Positions 54,655 through 62,758 of a stretch of 64,000 bases of DNA are shown here, one piece after another (the stretch's first letter is position 1; the number at the start of each line of letters is the position of its first letter). This DNA comes from Auraticoccus monumenti. GTDB taxonomy: Bacteria > Actinomycetota > Actinomycetes > Propionibacteriales > Propionibacteriaceae. The position numbers were made by a program, and so were the translations under genes. Location of the stretch: assembly GCF_900101785.1 (NCBI RefSeq), contig NZ_LT629688.1, forward strand, positions 4,216,001-4,280,000, read 5' to 3'. The notes beneath the pieces were generated by a model, which saw only the letters and a program-made list of their open reading frames with translations, was not told the DNA's origin and searched no databases.

Positions 54655-55823
54655 CGGTAGACGATCACCTTGTCGCCCACACCGACCTGGTCGAACAGCG
54701 AGGCGATGCCGGCCTTGTCGCGGACGTTGACGCAGCCGTGCGAGGCGCCGTTGTAGCCGCGGGCGGCGAAGTCGGCGGAGTAGTGGACCGCCTGCCCCCC
54801 GCTGAAGAACATGGCGTAGGGCATCGGGGTGTCGTAGATGGTGGAGACGTGGTCACGTGACTTCCAGCCCACGCTGAACGCGCCCTCGCGGGTGGGGGTG
54901 AGCTCGGAGCCGAAGCGGACCGCGAACGAGGACTGCACCTCGCCGTCGACGACCCAGGCCATCTGGTTGGTGGCCTTGGAGATGCAGAGGGCCCGGCCGG
55001 TCATGCAGCGCGAGTCCAGGTTGCCCGCCGAGGTCTTCTCCTTCTTCGGCGGCTCGTTGGTCAGCTCGGCCTCGGTGGGCTCGCGGGTCATCGCGTTCAG
55101 CCGGTCGAGGGTGCGCTGGTCGACCTCACCGGTGGTGGGGACCGCGCGCTTCTCCTGGAAGCCCTTGACGCCGGTGGCGGTCTCGGCGCCGTAGTAGCCG
55201 GTCACCTTGCCGGAGAACCAGCCGATCTGCTTCAGCCGCGCCTGCAGCTCCTTGACGTCCTCGCCCTCCGAGCCCTCCTCGAACAGGGCCGGGCCGGGGG
55301 TGAGGCGGTTGTGCATCTCGTCGTCGGTGGGCTGGCGCGTCATCGAGGTGAGCGTGGACCAGGTCTTCTCGTCCACCACGCCGGTGTCGTCGAGGTCCCG
55401 CTTGGCCTGGAACCCGCCGACGGCGACCTTCGTCTGGTCGCCGTAGCTGTCGGTGATCTTGCCCTCGAACCACTCCAGCTGGGCCAGCCGGGCCTGCAGC
55501 TCGCGCACCTGGTCACCGGTGTCACCCGGGGACAGGACCGGCTTGGCCGTCGGCGTGGGGGTGGGCGTCGGGGTCGGGGTCGGGGAGGGGGTCGGCGTCG
55601 GGGTGGGGCTCGGGGTCGCGCTCGGGCTGGCCGACGGGGACTCCTCCGCACCGCTGGGGCTCGGCGAGGGCGTCGAGCTGGCCGGCACGCTCGGGGCGGA
55701 GCTGGGAGCCACCTCGCCGGGGCGGGCGGTGCTGGTGCTCGGGGCGCACCCGGCGAGCGCACCCGCCGCCAGGGCGGCCACCAGGGCCAGCGTCGCTGCC
55801 GTCGTCGAACGTGTTACTCGCAC
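54651..55823 (-). CDS. L,D-transpeptidase lipoprotein with two peptidoglycan-binding domains
   Basis: A 390-residue exported cell-wall crosslinking enzyme. N-terminus VRVTRSTTAATLAL with LAGC lipobox, a Pro/Thr/Ser low-complexity linker of (TP)n repeats (about 60-95), two PG_binding_1 domains (about 100-165 and 185-250; VRELQARLAQLEWFEGKI and VKELQARLKQIGWFSGKV mark the repeats), and a YkuD catalytic domain ending in SHGCVNVRD near residue 365, with the catalytic Cys. The GTG at 55823 has GGAG five bases upstream. A -10 candidate TAGTGT is at 55861-55856 (minus). Confidence 0.92.
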   Translation of the reverse strand: MRVTRSTTAATLALVAALAAGALAGCAPSTSTARPGEVAPSSAPSVPASSTPSPSPSGAEESPSASPSATPSPTPTPTPSPTPTPTPTPTPTAKPVLSPGDTGDQVRELQARLAQLEWFEGKITDSYGDQTKVAVGGFQAKRDLDDTGVVDEKTWSTLTSMTRQPTDDEMHNRLTPGPALFEEGSEGEDVKELQARLKQIGWFSGKVTGYYGAETATGVKGFQEKRAVPTTGEVDQRTLDRLNAMTREPTEAELTNEPPKKEKTSAGNLDSRCMTGRALCISKATNQMAWVVDGEVQSSFAVRFGSELTPTREGAFSVGWKSRDHVSTIYDTPMPYAMFFSGGQAVHYSADFAARGYNGASHGCVNVRDKAGIASLFDQVGVGDKVIVYR

Positions 55824-56030
55824 AATCTCTCCTCTGCCGCCGTGTCGGCGATCACACACTAACCGCGTCTTGCCCTCACTACGACTCACGAACCCGTCGG
55901 GTTGCGTGACTGTGCCCCATTCGTGATGGAGGTCACCCGCTGCGACCGTGGTCGCGAGTTGCCTCCCCCGGCTGGTACCCCGGTGCCTCAGCCCTTGGGC
56001 TGGCGGGCTCGGCTGCCCAGACTGACACCC

Positions 56031-56558
56031 ATGACGATCTCGCTGCCCCCGTCGCCGCACCCCTCCAGCCACCTCCCGGTCCCGCCCGCTCCGCCCGTCC
56101 CCGCCTGGGCGCGGCAGCGGAGCTGGGTTCCCGTCACCGTGCGCCGCCCCGGCCCGCCGCCCGGGCTCCGCGTCGGCGACGCCGAGCGCAGCCGGGTCTG
56201 CGACGAGCTGAGCCAGCACTTCAGCCTGGGCCGGCTGGACGGCGAGGAGCTGGAGGAGCGGCTGAACCGGGCGATGTCGGCCCGCACCGCCGGCGACCTG
56301 GCGCGTCTCACCCGCGACCTGCCCGCCGACGCCCCCCGCCCGCACGCCGCTCCCCTGCCGGTGCCCGCGCAGCGCTCGTCGGCCTCCGCCGTGGTCGCGG
56401 TCCTGGTGCTGGTGGGGAGCCTGATGACCTGCTTCCTGATGATCACGGCGTCGCTGCTCATCAGCCCCGGGTGGGCCGTCGGGGCGCTGGTCGGGGGCAC
56501 GGTGGCCGCCGCCGGCGGCGTGGCGATCGGCCACCTGTGGCACTGGTGGCGGCAGTGA
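56031..56558 (+). CDS. DUF1707 domain membrane protein
   Basis: A 175-residue protein with a Pro-rich N-terminus (1-35), a DUF1707 domain (LRVGDAERSRVCDELSQHFSLGRLDGEELEERL near residue 45-80) and two hydrophobic helices near 120-145 and 150-165. DUF1707 proteins are small membrane-associated proteins of unknown function. Divergent from the L,D-transpeptidase and convergent with the purine permease. The open frame extends upstream; the ATG at 56031 follows a Pro-rich start and is the last good candidate before the domain. Confidence 0.72.
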   Translation: MTISLPPSPHPSSHLPVPPAPPVPAWARQRSWVPVTVRRPGPPPGLRVGDAERSRVCDELSQHFSLGRLDGEELEERLNRAMSARTAGDLARLTRDLPADAPRPHAAPLPVPAQRSSASAVVAVLVLVGSLMTCFLMITASLLISPGWAVGALVGGTVAAAGGVAIGHLWHWWRQ

Positions 56559-56568
56559 GCGCCGCCGG

Positions 56569-58107
56569 TCAGCCGCCCAGCGCCTGGCCCAGCAGCCCCT
56601 GCACGAAGTAGATGACGAAGGCCGCCCCGATCAGGTACATCAGCCAGTGCACCTGCCGCCCCTTCCCGCGGGCCAGCTTGAGCACGAGGTAGGCCAGCAC
56701 GCCGGCGCCGATGCCCACGGTGATCGAGTACGTGAAGGGCATCAGGACCATGGTCAGGAAGGCCGGCAGCCCCTCCTCGGCGTCGCTCCAGTCGATCTTG
56801 GCCACCTGGGCGATCATCAGGAACCCGACGAACACCAGGGCCGGGGTGGCCGCCTCCGACGGCACGACGCTGATCAGCGGCGCGAAGAACATCGCGAGCA
56901 GGAACGCCGCCCCCGTCACCACGGAGGCCAGACCGGTGCGGGCGCCGTCACCGACGCCGGCGGCGGACTCGATGTAGGAGGTGTTGGAGGACACCGAACC
57001 CAGACCACCGGCGGCCGCGGCGGCGGAGTCCACCAGCAGGATCGGGGTCAGGTGCGGCGGGTTGCCCCGCTCGTCCAGCAGGTTCCCCTCGGCACCGACG
57101 GCCACCACGGTGCCCATGGTGTCGAAGAAGTCGGCCAGCAGCAGCGCGAAGACCAGCAGCGCCAGGCCGAAGAACAGGTTGGCGCGGAAACCGCCGTCGA
57201 AGGCGCTGCCGAAGGCCCCGAAGACGTCGACCTGCCCGATCAGCGACAGGTCGGGCAGGGACAGCACGCCGTCCAGGCTCGGCACGTTGAGCAGCCAGCC
57301 GGTCGGGTTCTCGTCCCCGATCTTCGGCCCCACCTTCGCGACGGCCTCGATCACCAGGGCGACGACGGTGGCGGCCAGGATCGAGATCAGGATGGCGCCC
57401 TTGACCCGGCGCACGTGCAGCACGGCGACCAGCAGCAGGCCGAGGACGAAGACGAAGACCGGCCAGCCAGCCAGCGAGCCCCCGATGCCGAGCTGGACCG
57501 GGGTGCCCTCGCCGGGGCGCACGATCCCGCCGTCGACCAGACCGACCAGGGTGATGAAGAGGCCGATGCCCACCGAGATGCCGGTGCGCAGCGAGCGGGG
57601 GACGGCCTTGAACACCGCGGTGCGGAAGCCGGTCAGCACCAGCACGGCGATGATGACGCCCTCGATCACCACCAGCCCCATGGCCTGCGGCCAGGTCATC
57701 TGCGGGGCGATCAGCACCGCCAGGAAGGCGTTGAGCCCGAGTCCGGTGGCCAGACCGATCGGGAAGCGGCCGACCACGCCCATCAGGATCGTCATCACCC
57801 CGGCGACCAGCGCGGTGGCCGCGGCGACCATGGCGATGGAGGCGTCGACGGCGGCGCCGTCCACCTGCCCGTCGGCCCCCAGGTAGGGCATGCCGCCCAG
57901 GAGGTTGCCCTGACCGTCGGGCTTGGTGCCGATGATCAGCGGGTTGAGGGCCAGGATGTAGGCCATCGTGAAGAAGGTGACCAGACCACCGCGGACCTCA
58001 CGACCGATGGTCGATCCACGGGCGGTGATCTCGAAGTAGCGGTCGAGGGCTCCGCGCTGCGGGCCGGGCTGGGTCGGGCGGGCGGCCCGGGGCGAGGTGG
58101 TGACCAT
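56569..58107 (-). CDS. NCS2 family permease (AzgA-like purine transporter)
   Basis: A 512-residue proton-coupled purine or nucleobase permease with about 12-14 helices. Family segments: STIGREVRGGLVTFFTMAYILALNP near residue 32-57, FPIGLATGLGLNAFLA near 112, LLLADFFDTMGTVVAVGAE near 320, and VDSAAAAAGGLGSVSSNTSYIESAAGV near 355. AzgA-type members carry adenine, guanine and hypoxanthine. The ATG at 58107 is seven bases after TACGAT, so a leaderless start there is preferred over the ATG three codons upstream (58116), which lies inside the -10 box. Confidence 0.92.
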   Translation of the reverse strand: MVTTSPRAARPTQPGPQRGALDRYFEITARGSTIGREVRGGLVTFFTMAYILALNPLIIGTKPDGQGNLLGGMPYLGADGQVDGAAVDASIAMVAAATALVAGVMTILMGVVGRFPIGLATGLGLNAFLAVLIAPQMTWPQAMGLVVIEGVIIAVLVLTGFRTAVFKAVPRSLRTGISVGIGLFITLVGLVDGGIVRPGEGTPVQLGIGGSLAGWPVFVFVLGLLLVAVLHVRRVKGAILISILAATVVALVIEAVAKVGPKIGDENPTGWLLNVPSLDGVLSLPDLSLIGQVDVFGAFGSAFDGGFRANLFFGLALLVFALLLADFFDTMGTVVAVGAEGNLLDERGNPPHLTPILLVDSAAAAAGGLGSVSSNTSYIESAAGVGDGARTGLASVVTGAAFLLAMFFAPLISVVPSEAATPALVFVGFLMIAQVAKIDWSDAEEGLPAFLTMVLMPFTYSITVGIGAGVLAYLVLKLARGKGRQVHWLMYLIGAAFVIYFVQGLLGQALGG

Positions 58108-58114
58108 GGCGGTC

Positions 58115-58120
58115 ATCGTA
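58115..58120 (-). promoter_or_regulatory. Leaderless -10 box for the NCS2 permease
   Basis: TACGAT, seven bases before the ATG at 58107. It overlaps the alternative ATG at 58116, ruling that start out if the box is used. Confidence 0.5.
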
Positions 58121-58180
58121 GGGGTGCGCGAGGGGGTGGTCCGCCCTCGTCACACACCCGTCACACGCGGCGGACCCGCG

Positions 58181-58759
58181 TCAGAGCACGGCGAGCCGGT
58201 CGACCAGCAACTCCGTCCGCCGCTCGGCGTCCTCGGGAGGCAGCCGTCCTGCCCTGGTCAGGGTCGCCAGCCCGTGCAGGGCCGCCCAGAACACCTCGGT
58301 GAACAGCCCGGGGTGGACGCCCTCCCCGGCCACCTCCCCGAGGCTCTCCAGCAGGGCCGCGAAGGCGTCCTGCAGGGGCTCGGGGGTGTCGGCGCTCGCG
58401 AACGCCAGGCCGCCGTCGAGCTGGAACATGGCGTCGTAGACCGCGGGGTTGGCGGCGGCGAAGTCGAGGTAGGCACGACCCAGCGCGGTGACCCGGGCGC
58501 GCGGGCCGTCCGCGACGGACGCCGCGGAGCGCAGCGCTGCGGCCAGCTCGGTCGCACCCTGGAGGGCGACGGCGCCGATGATCTCGCGCTTGCCGCGGAA
58601 GTGGCTGTACAGGACGGGCTGGCTGTACTCGATCCGCTCCGCGAGCCGGCGGGTGGTGACCGCGTCCCAGCCCTGCTGCTCCGCCAGCTCGCGGGCCGTG
58701 GAGAGGATGAGCCGCTCACGGTCGGCGCGTTCGCGCTCGCGGCGTCGCTGGACGGACAT
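58181..58759 (-). CDS. TetR family transcriptional regulator
   Basis: A 192-residue repressor: LAEQQGWDAVTTRRLAERIEYSQPVLYSHFRGKREIIGAV at about residue 25-62 is the helix-turn-helix, with the rest an effector-binding helical bundle with WAALHGLATL near 160. Divergent from a DUF1772 gene with 88 bases between starts that include two perfect palindromes. The ATG at 58759 is six bases after TAGGGT, so leaderless. Autoregulation and control of the DUF1772 gene are likely. Confidence 0.9.
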   Translation of the reverse strand: MSVQRRRERERADRERLILSTARELAEQQGWDAVTTRRLAERIEYSQPVLYSHFRGKREIIGAVALQGATELAAALRSAASVADGPRARVTALGRAYLDFAAANPAVYDAMFQLDGGLAFASADTPEPLQDAFAALLESLGEVAGEGVHPGLFTEVFWAALHGLATLTRAGRLPPEDAERRTELLVDRLAVL

Positions 58760-58765
58760 GCGCAC

Positions 58766-58771
58766 ACCCTA
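58766..58771 (-). promoter_or_regulatory. Leaderless -10 box for the TetR regulator
   Basis: TAGGGT on the minus strand, six bases before the ATG. It overlaps the palindrome at 58769-58781. Confidence 0.55.
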
Positions 58772-58798
58772 GCAGCGCTAGACATCCGAGCATGCTCG
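58769..58798. promoter_or_regulatory. Palindromes between TetR and DUF1772 genes
   Basis: CTAGC-AGC-GCTAG (58769-58781) and CGAGCATGCTCG (58787-58798) are both perfect inverted repeats. The first overlaps the regulator's own -10 box. GCTAG recurs at 58828-58832 in front of the DUF1772 gene. They are candidate operators for the TetR protein. Confidence 0.6.
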
Positions 58799-58847
58799 TG
58801 CCTAGTGTTGCTCCATAAACTGTCAATGCTAGATTCAGGAGGACGCC

Positions 58848-59291
58848 ATGCTCGTCGCACTCGAGGTGCTCACCACCGTGGTCGTCGGCGTGATGGTGGG
58901 CGTGGAGCTCTCCGTCGCCGTCGTCATCAACCGGATCCTCGACGCCCTCCCCGATGACTCCGGCCTCAGCGGTCGGGCGCACGGGGGCCGGATGCTCGGC
59001 GCGGTGATGCCGGTCTGGTACATCACCTCCCTCGTCCTCGTCGTGGTCTGGGCCGTCGCCGGGTGGCAGCAGGGCGCCGGCCTGGTTGTCACCGCCGGCG
59101 CGCTGCTGCTCCTCAGCGTGGTCATGTCGGTCCTGCTGCTCGTCCCGATCAACAACCGGACCAGGACGTGGACCCCGGCGAACCGGCCCGTCGACTGGAA
59201 GCAGCAGCTGAACCGCTGGGACCGCTTCCACCACCTCCGCGTCGCCGTGATCGTCGCCGCCTTCACCTTGCTGGTGGTCGCCCTCGCCTGA
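58848..59291 (+). CDS. DUF1772 (anthrone oxygenase-like) membrane protein
   Basis: A 147-residue protein with four hydrophobic helices: residues 3-25, 50-68, 75-98 and 128-146. The INNRTRTW and WDRFHHLR segments match the DUF1772/anthrone oxygenase family. Members are found in small-molecule oxidation or with TetR repressors. Function here is unknown. GGAGG is six bases before the ATG, and the gene is divergent from a TetR gene, likely its regulator. Confidence 0.8.
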   Translation: MLVALEVLTTVVVGVMVGVELSVAVVINRILDALPDDSGLSGRAHGGRMLGAVMPVWYITSLVLVVVWAVAGWQQGAGLVVTAGALLLLSVVMSVLLLVPINNRTRTWTPANRPVDWKQQLNRWDRFHHLRVAVIVAAFTLLVVALA

Positions 59292-59321
59292 GTCCGCGGC
59301 ACACCGGGGGCGGCCGGCGGG

Positions 59322-60479
59322 TCAGCGGGTGCCTGAGTTCCCCACCGCCGGGGACGACCGGTCGGCGACCCAGCGGCGGACCACCAGCTCGGCGGCCTCG
59401 CGGGTCCAGCGGGCGGCCTCGGCCAGGGACGAGCGGACGTCGGGGGCCAGGTCGGCGCAGGCGGCCGAGCCGACGACCCCGTGCCCGGCCAGCGCCAGCG
59501 GGTCGGCCGTGACCACCCCGGCCACCGCGAGGACGTCGATCCCCTGCCCGTGAGCCAGGTCGGCCACGCCGATGGGGCCCTTGCCCCGTAGCGACTGGGC
59601 GTCCAGGGACCCCTCCCCGGTCAGCACCAGGTCGGCCCCGGCCACCGCGTCGGGCAGGCCCAGCAGGTCGGCGACGAGGTCGAAGCCGTTGCGGAGCCGC
59701 ACGTCGGCACAGGCCAGGAAGGCTGCCGGCAGCCCGCCGGCCGCTCCCGAGCCGGGCACCACGACGTCGACGCCGGTGGTCGTGGCCAGCAGCGCGGCCC
59801 AGCGCACCAGCGCGGCGTCGAGCTGGGCGACCAGGGCGGGGTCCGCACCCTTCTGCGGGCCGAAGACCACCGCGGCACCCTCGGGTCCGGTGAGCGGGCT
59901 GTCCACGTCGCAGGCGAAGGAGATCCGGATGTGGCCCAGGCGGGGCTCGAGACCGCTCAGGTCGAGGGAGGCGGCCTCCAGCAGGCCCGACCCGCCGAGC
60001 GGGACCTCCCGGCCGTCGGCGTCCAGGACCCGGGCGCCCAGCGCCCGCAGCGCGCCCGACCCGCCGTCGGTCATCGCCGACCCGCCGATGCCCACCACGA
60101 CCTCGGTGGCACCCGCGTCCATCGCGGCCCGCACCAGCTCCCCGGAGCCGAAGCTGTGGGCCGTCGCGGCCGTGGTCGGGGTGGGGCTGAGCAGGGCCAG
60201 CCCGCTGGCGCGGGCGGTCTCCAGCACGGCCCGGCCGTCGTCGAAGAGCGCCCACTCGGCCACCACCCGCTCCGCGAGGGGTCCGCGGACGACGGTGCGC
60301 TCCAGCTGGGCGCCGGCGGCCAGGGCGACCTCGAGGGTGCCCTCTCCCCCGTCGGCGATCGGCAGCACGGTGACCTCGGCGTCGGGCAGCGCCGCCCGCA
60401 CCCCGGCGGCCATCGCCTCGCCTGCCTCGCGGGCGGTGAGGGAGCCCTTGAACTTGTCCGGTGCCACCAGTACCCGCAT
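59322..60479 (-). CDS. glxK: Glycerate kinase
   Basis: A 385-residue glycerate kinase of the GlxK/GarK type, which makes 2- or 3-phosphoglycerate. MRVLVAPDKFKGSLTAREAGEAM at the start, ADGGEGTLE near residue 42, VVGIGGSAMTDGG near 125, FACDVDSPLTGPEGAAVVFGPQKGA near 190-215 and LTGEGSLDAQSLRGKGP near 285 are all family blocks. The ATG at 60479 has GGGGAG upstream. The frame continues upstream, but that start is the natural one. Role: glyoxylate or glycerate metabolism. Confidence 0.93.
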   Translation of the reverse strand: MRVLVAPDKFKGSLTAREAGEAMAAGVRAALPDAEVTVLPIADGGEGTLEVALAAGAQLERTVVRGPLAERVVAEWALFDDGRAVLETARASGLALLSPTPTTAATAHSFGSGELVRAAMDAGATEVVVGIGGSAMTDGGSGALRALGARVLDADGREVPLGGSGLLEAASLDLSGLEPRLGHIRISFACDVDSPLTGPEGAAVVFGPQKGADPALVAQLDAALVRWAALLATTTGVDVVVPGSGAAGGLPAAFLACADVRLRNGFDLVADLLGLPDAVAGADLVLTGEGSLDAQSLRGKGPIGVADLAHGQGIDVLAVAGVVTADPLALAGHGVVGSAACADLAPDVRSSLAEAARWTREAAELVVRRWVADRSSPAVGNSGTR

Positions 60480-60593
60480 CTGCTCCCCAGCCTCGTCGAC
60501 GTCTTCGCGACCCTGCTGCCGCGCTGGCATTCTGCTGCTCACCCGGCTCCGGGGGCACCCCGTCCCGCGGCGCGGGACGTCGGAGGCCGGCGC

Positions 60594-61184
60594 CTACCGC
60601 GGCGCGCTGGCCTCGATCACGACGAAGGGGACGCCGAGCCGTCCGAGCACGGGCACCAGGAACCAGGTGACGGTCTCCAGCCGCAGGGGACTCCGCGCGA
60701 CGGCCGCCGCGGTGTCGCGGGTGGGGTCGCAGCCGTGGTCCAGCAGGCGGGTCCACGGGCGGACCGCCTGCTGGAGGGCCCGGACACCACTGCCAGGCGG
60801 TGCGGCGACGTGCTCGGCCAGCACCAGCCGGCCACCGGGGACGAGGACCCGGGCGACCTCGTCCAGGACGGCGGCCGGGTCGCGGACGCTGCACAGCACG
60901 GTGGTCCCCAGCACGCCGTCGACGCTCGACGCCGGCAACGGGACGGACTCCGCGGACGCCGCGATCGGGGGTGCCAGGTGCCCGTGCCGTCGGGCGTTCA
61001 CGGCCAGCCGACGCCGGGGTCCTGCGGCGGACTCCAGACCGAGCCACTCGACCCCGGGGCCGAGGTCGGCGAAGTTGGCCCCGCGCCCCGCACCGATCTC
61101 CAGCACCCGTCCCCGCAGCCCGCGGACGGCTCGGGCGCGGGCCGCGACGAAGGCGGCCCGCCCGACCGTGGGCGTGGGGGTCAC
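60594..61184 (-). CDS. Class I SAM-dependent methyltransferase
   Basis: A 196-residue methyltransferase of the Methyltransf_11 type. VLEIGAGRGANFADLGPGVEWLGLE near residue 25 is the SAM-binding loop and acidic ribose contact; VPLPASSVDGVLGTTVLCSVRDP near 79 and EVARVLVPGGRLVLAEHV near 108 follow. The substrate is unknown; this short family is often annotated as ubiquinone/phospholipid methyltransferase-like. The GTG at 61184 has GAGGAG upstream. About 115 bases separate it from glycerate kinase. Confidence 0.85.
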   Translation of the reverse strand: MTPTPTVGRAAFVAARARAVRGLRGRVLEIGAGRGANFADLGPGVEWLGLESAAGPRRRLAVNARRHGHLAPPIAASAESVPLPASSVDGVLGTTVLCSVRDPAAVLDEVARVLVPGGRLVLAEHVAAPPGSGVRALQQAVRPWTRLLDHGCDPTRDTAAAVARSPLRLETVTWFLVPVLGRLGVPFVVIEASAPR

Positions 61185-61277
61185 GTCGCTCCTCGCTGGG
61201 TGGCTGGCTGGACCATGATCGGCTCGGCCGGACGGGAGCGTCAACGGTCCCCCACCTGACCGCAGCAGGGCGCTCGC

Positions 61278-62036
61278 TCAGCCCTGCATCCGCGGGTCGT
61301 GGGTCGGGTCCGGGTAGGAGGTGGGACACCCGTGCTCGACGGCGTCGGGGCGCAGCTCGTAGTGCCACGGCTCGTTGGCGTACACCTGGCACAGCCCGTA
61401 GCGGGAGCCGTGCTCGGACAGCCACGCGGTCGCCGCGTCGGGCCCCAGGTCCACGGCCTCGCCGGACACGTGCGGGGAGGTCTCGGGGGTGGCCACCCAC
61501 CGCGCCGCCTCCTGCTCCGAGCCGTAGGTGGCCACCGCCTGGTCCAGCAGCTGCTGCTGGTAGGCCCGGGAGCGCCAGCCGCTGGTGACCAGGAACGTGG
61601 TCCCCGACCCCGAGGCGTCGGTCGCGGCCTCGCGCAGGGCGTCGAGCAGGGCCGGGTCGAGCCGGGTCAGGGCCGGGAACCGCTCGTCGTCGACGGTCAC
61701 CGCGCTGGCCAGCCGGCCGTCGCCGGCGCCGACGCCCTCCCCGGAGGCCCCCTCGCTGCGCGGCGGCCCCGCGTCGGGGCCGCCGTCCGGCTCGTGGTCG
61801 GGGTCCACCGAGGACCCCGTCACGGTGGGGACCACCTCCGAGGACGGGCCCGCCGCCGGGGAGGAGCCCTCCAGCGTCCGGGCACCGAGGACGGCGGTCA
61901 GCGTCACGGCGAGGACCAGCACGGCGAGGCTGGCGATTCGGGGACGGCGGGTGGGAGCGTGGGCAGTCGGAGAGGAGGACACGTCACCAGTCCAGGCGGG
62001 GGCGTGTTGCCAGGGCGTATCCACTTCTCGATACAC
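61278..62036 (-). CDS. VanY-like D-Ala-D-Ala carboxypeptidase
   Basis: A 252-residue membrane-anchored peptidase. One helix near residue 35-52, a Pro/Gly/Ser linker, and a VanY/DacB-type catalytic domain: TSGWRSRAYQQQLLDQ near residue 150, SPHVSGEAVDLG near 186 (His and Asp zinc ligands) and EPWHYELRP near 221 (the second His). It probably trims the terminal D-Ala of peptidoglycan stem peptides. The GTG at 62036 lies only 32 bases from the response regulator start on the other strand, so the two may share a control region. Confidence 0.85.
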   Translation of the reverse strand: MYREVDTPWQHAPAWTGDVSSSPTAHAPTRRPRIASLAVLVLAVTLTAVLGARTLEGSSPAAGPSSEVVPTVTGSSVDPDHEPDGGPDAGPPRSEGASGEGVGAGDGRLASAVTVDDERFPALTRLDPALLDALREAATDASGSGTTFLVTSGWRSRAYQQQLLDQAVATYGSEQEAARWVATPETSPHVSGEAVDLGPDAATAWLSEHGSRYGLCQVYANEPWHYELRPDAVEHGCPTSYPDPTHDPRMQG

Positions 62037-62056
62037 CCACGAGACGTCCTCCTCTC

Positions 62057-62062
62057 TAGCAT
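62057..62062 (+). promoter_or_regulatory. Leaderless -10 box for the response regulator
   Basis: TAGCAT, six bases before the ATG at 62069. The CGGAGG between is too close to serve as a normal ribosome binding site. Confidence 0.5.
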
Positions 62063-62068
62063 CGGAGG

Positions 62069-62758
62069 ATGCGCGTACTGGTCGTGGAGGACGAGCCCCT
62101 GATGGCGGCGGCCGTCCGCGACGGTCTGCGTCTGGAGGCGATCGCCGCGGACGTCGCCGGTGACGGCCGGACGGCGCTGGAGCTGCTGGCGGCCAACAGC
62201 TACGACATCGCCGTCCTCGACCGCGACATCCCCGGGCCCTCCGGGGACGAGGTCGCGGCCCGCATCGTCGCCTCCAGGACGGGGATGCCGATCCTGATGC
62301 TCACCGCCGCCGACCGGCTGGACGACCTGGCCTCGGGTTTCGGGCTGGGCGCCGACGACTACCTCACCAAGCCCTTCGAGCTCCGCGAGCTGGTGCTGCG
62401 GCTGCGGGCGCTGGACCGTCGGCGGGCCCACCACCGGCCGCCGGTGCGCGAGCTCGCCGGCCTGCGTCTCGACCCGTTCCGCCGCGAGGTCCACCGCGAC
62501 GGCCGCTACGTCGCCCTGACCCGCAAGCAGTTCGCGGTGCTCGAGGTGCTGGTCACCGCCGAGGGCGGGGTGGTCAGCGCCGAGGAGCTGCTGGAGCGGG
62601 CCTGGGACGAGAACGCCGACCCCTTCACCAACGCCGTCCGGATCACGGTCTCGGCGCTGCGCAAGCGTCTCGGGCCGCCGTGGCTGATCACCACGGTGCC
62701 CGGGGTCGGCTATCGCATCGCGGCCGACGCCGGCGCCGGGGCGGACGAGCGTGCCTAG
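62069..62758 (+). CDS. OmpR-family response regulator
   Basis: A 229-residue two-component regulator. Receiver domain with phosphoacceptor Asp51 in VLDRDIPGPSG, the acidic pair E7-D8-E9 and K in YLTKPFE near 100; a winged-helix DNA-binding domain follows (LTRKQFAVLEVLVTAEGGVVSAEELLERAWDE to TNAVRITVSALRKRL). It overlaps the histidine kinase by eight bases. Divergent from the VanY-like gene, a likely target. Confidence 0.94.
   Translation: MRVLVVEDEPLMAAAVRDGLRLEAIAADVAGDGRTALELLAANSYDIAVLDRDIPGPSGDEVAARIVASRTGMPILMLTAADRLDDLASGFGLGADDYLTKPFELRELVLRLRALDRRRAHHRPPVRELAGLRLDPFRREVHRDGRYVALTRKQFAVLEVLVTAEGGVVSAEELLERAWDENADPFTNAVRITVSALRKRLGPPWLITTVPGVGYRIAADAGAGADERA

Noticed and set aside
55548-55620. 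Possible short tandem repeat locus (GGGTCGGG-type units) in the transpeptidase gene
   Set aside because: It encodes the Thr-Pro linker in frame; ordinary low-complexity coding sequence, although length variation is possible.
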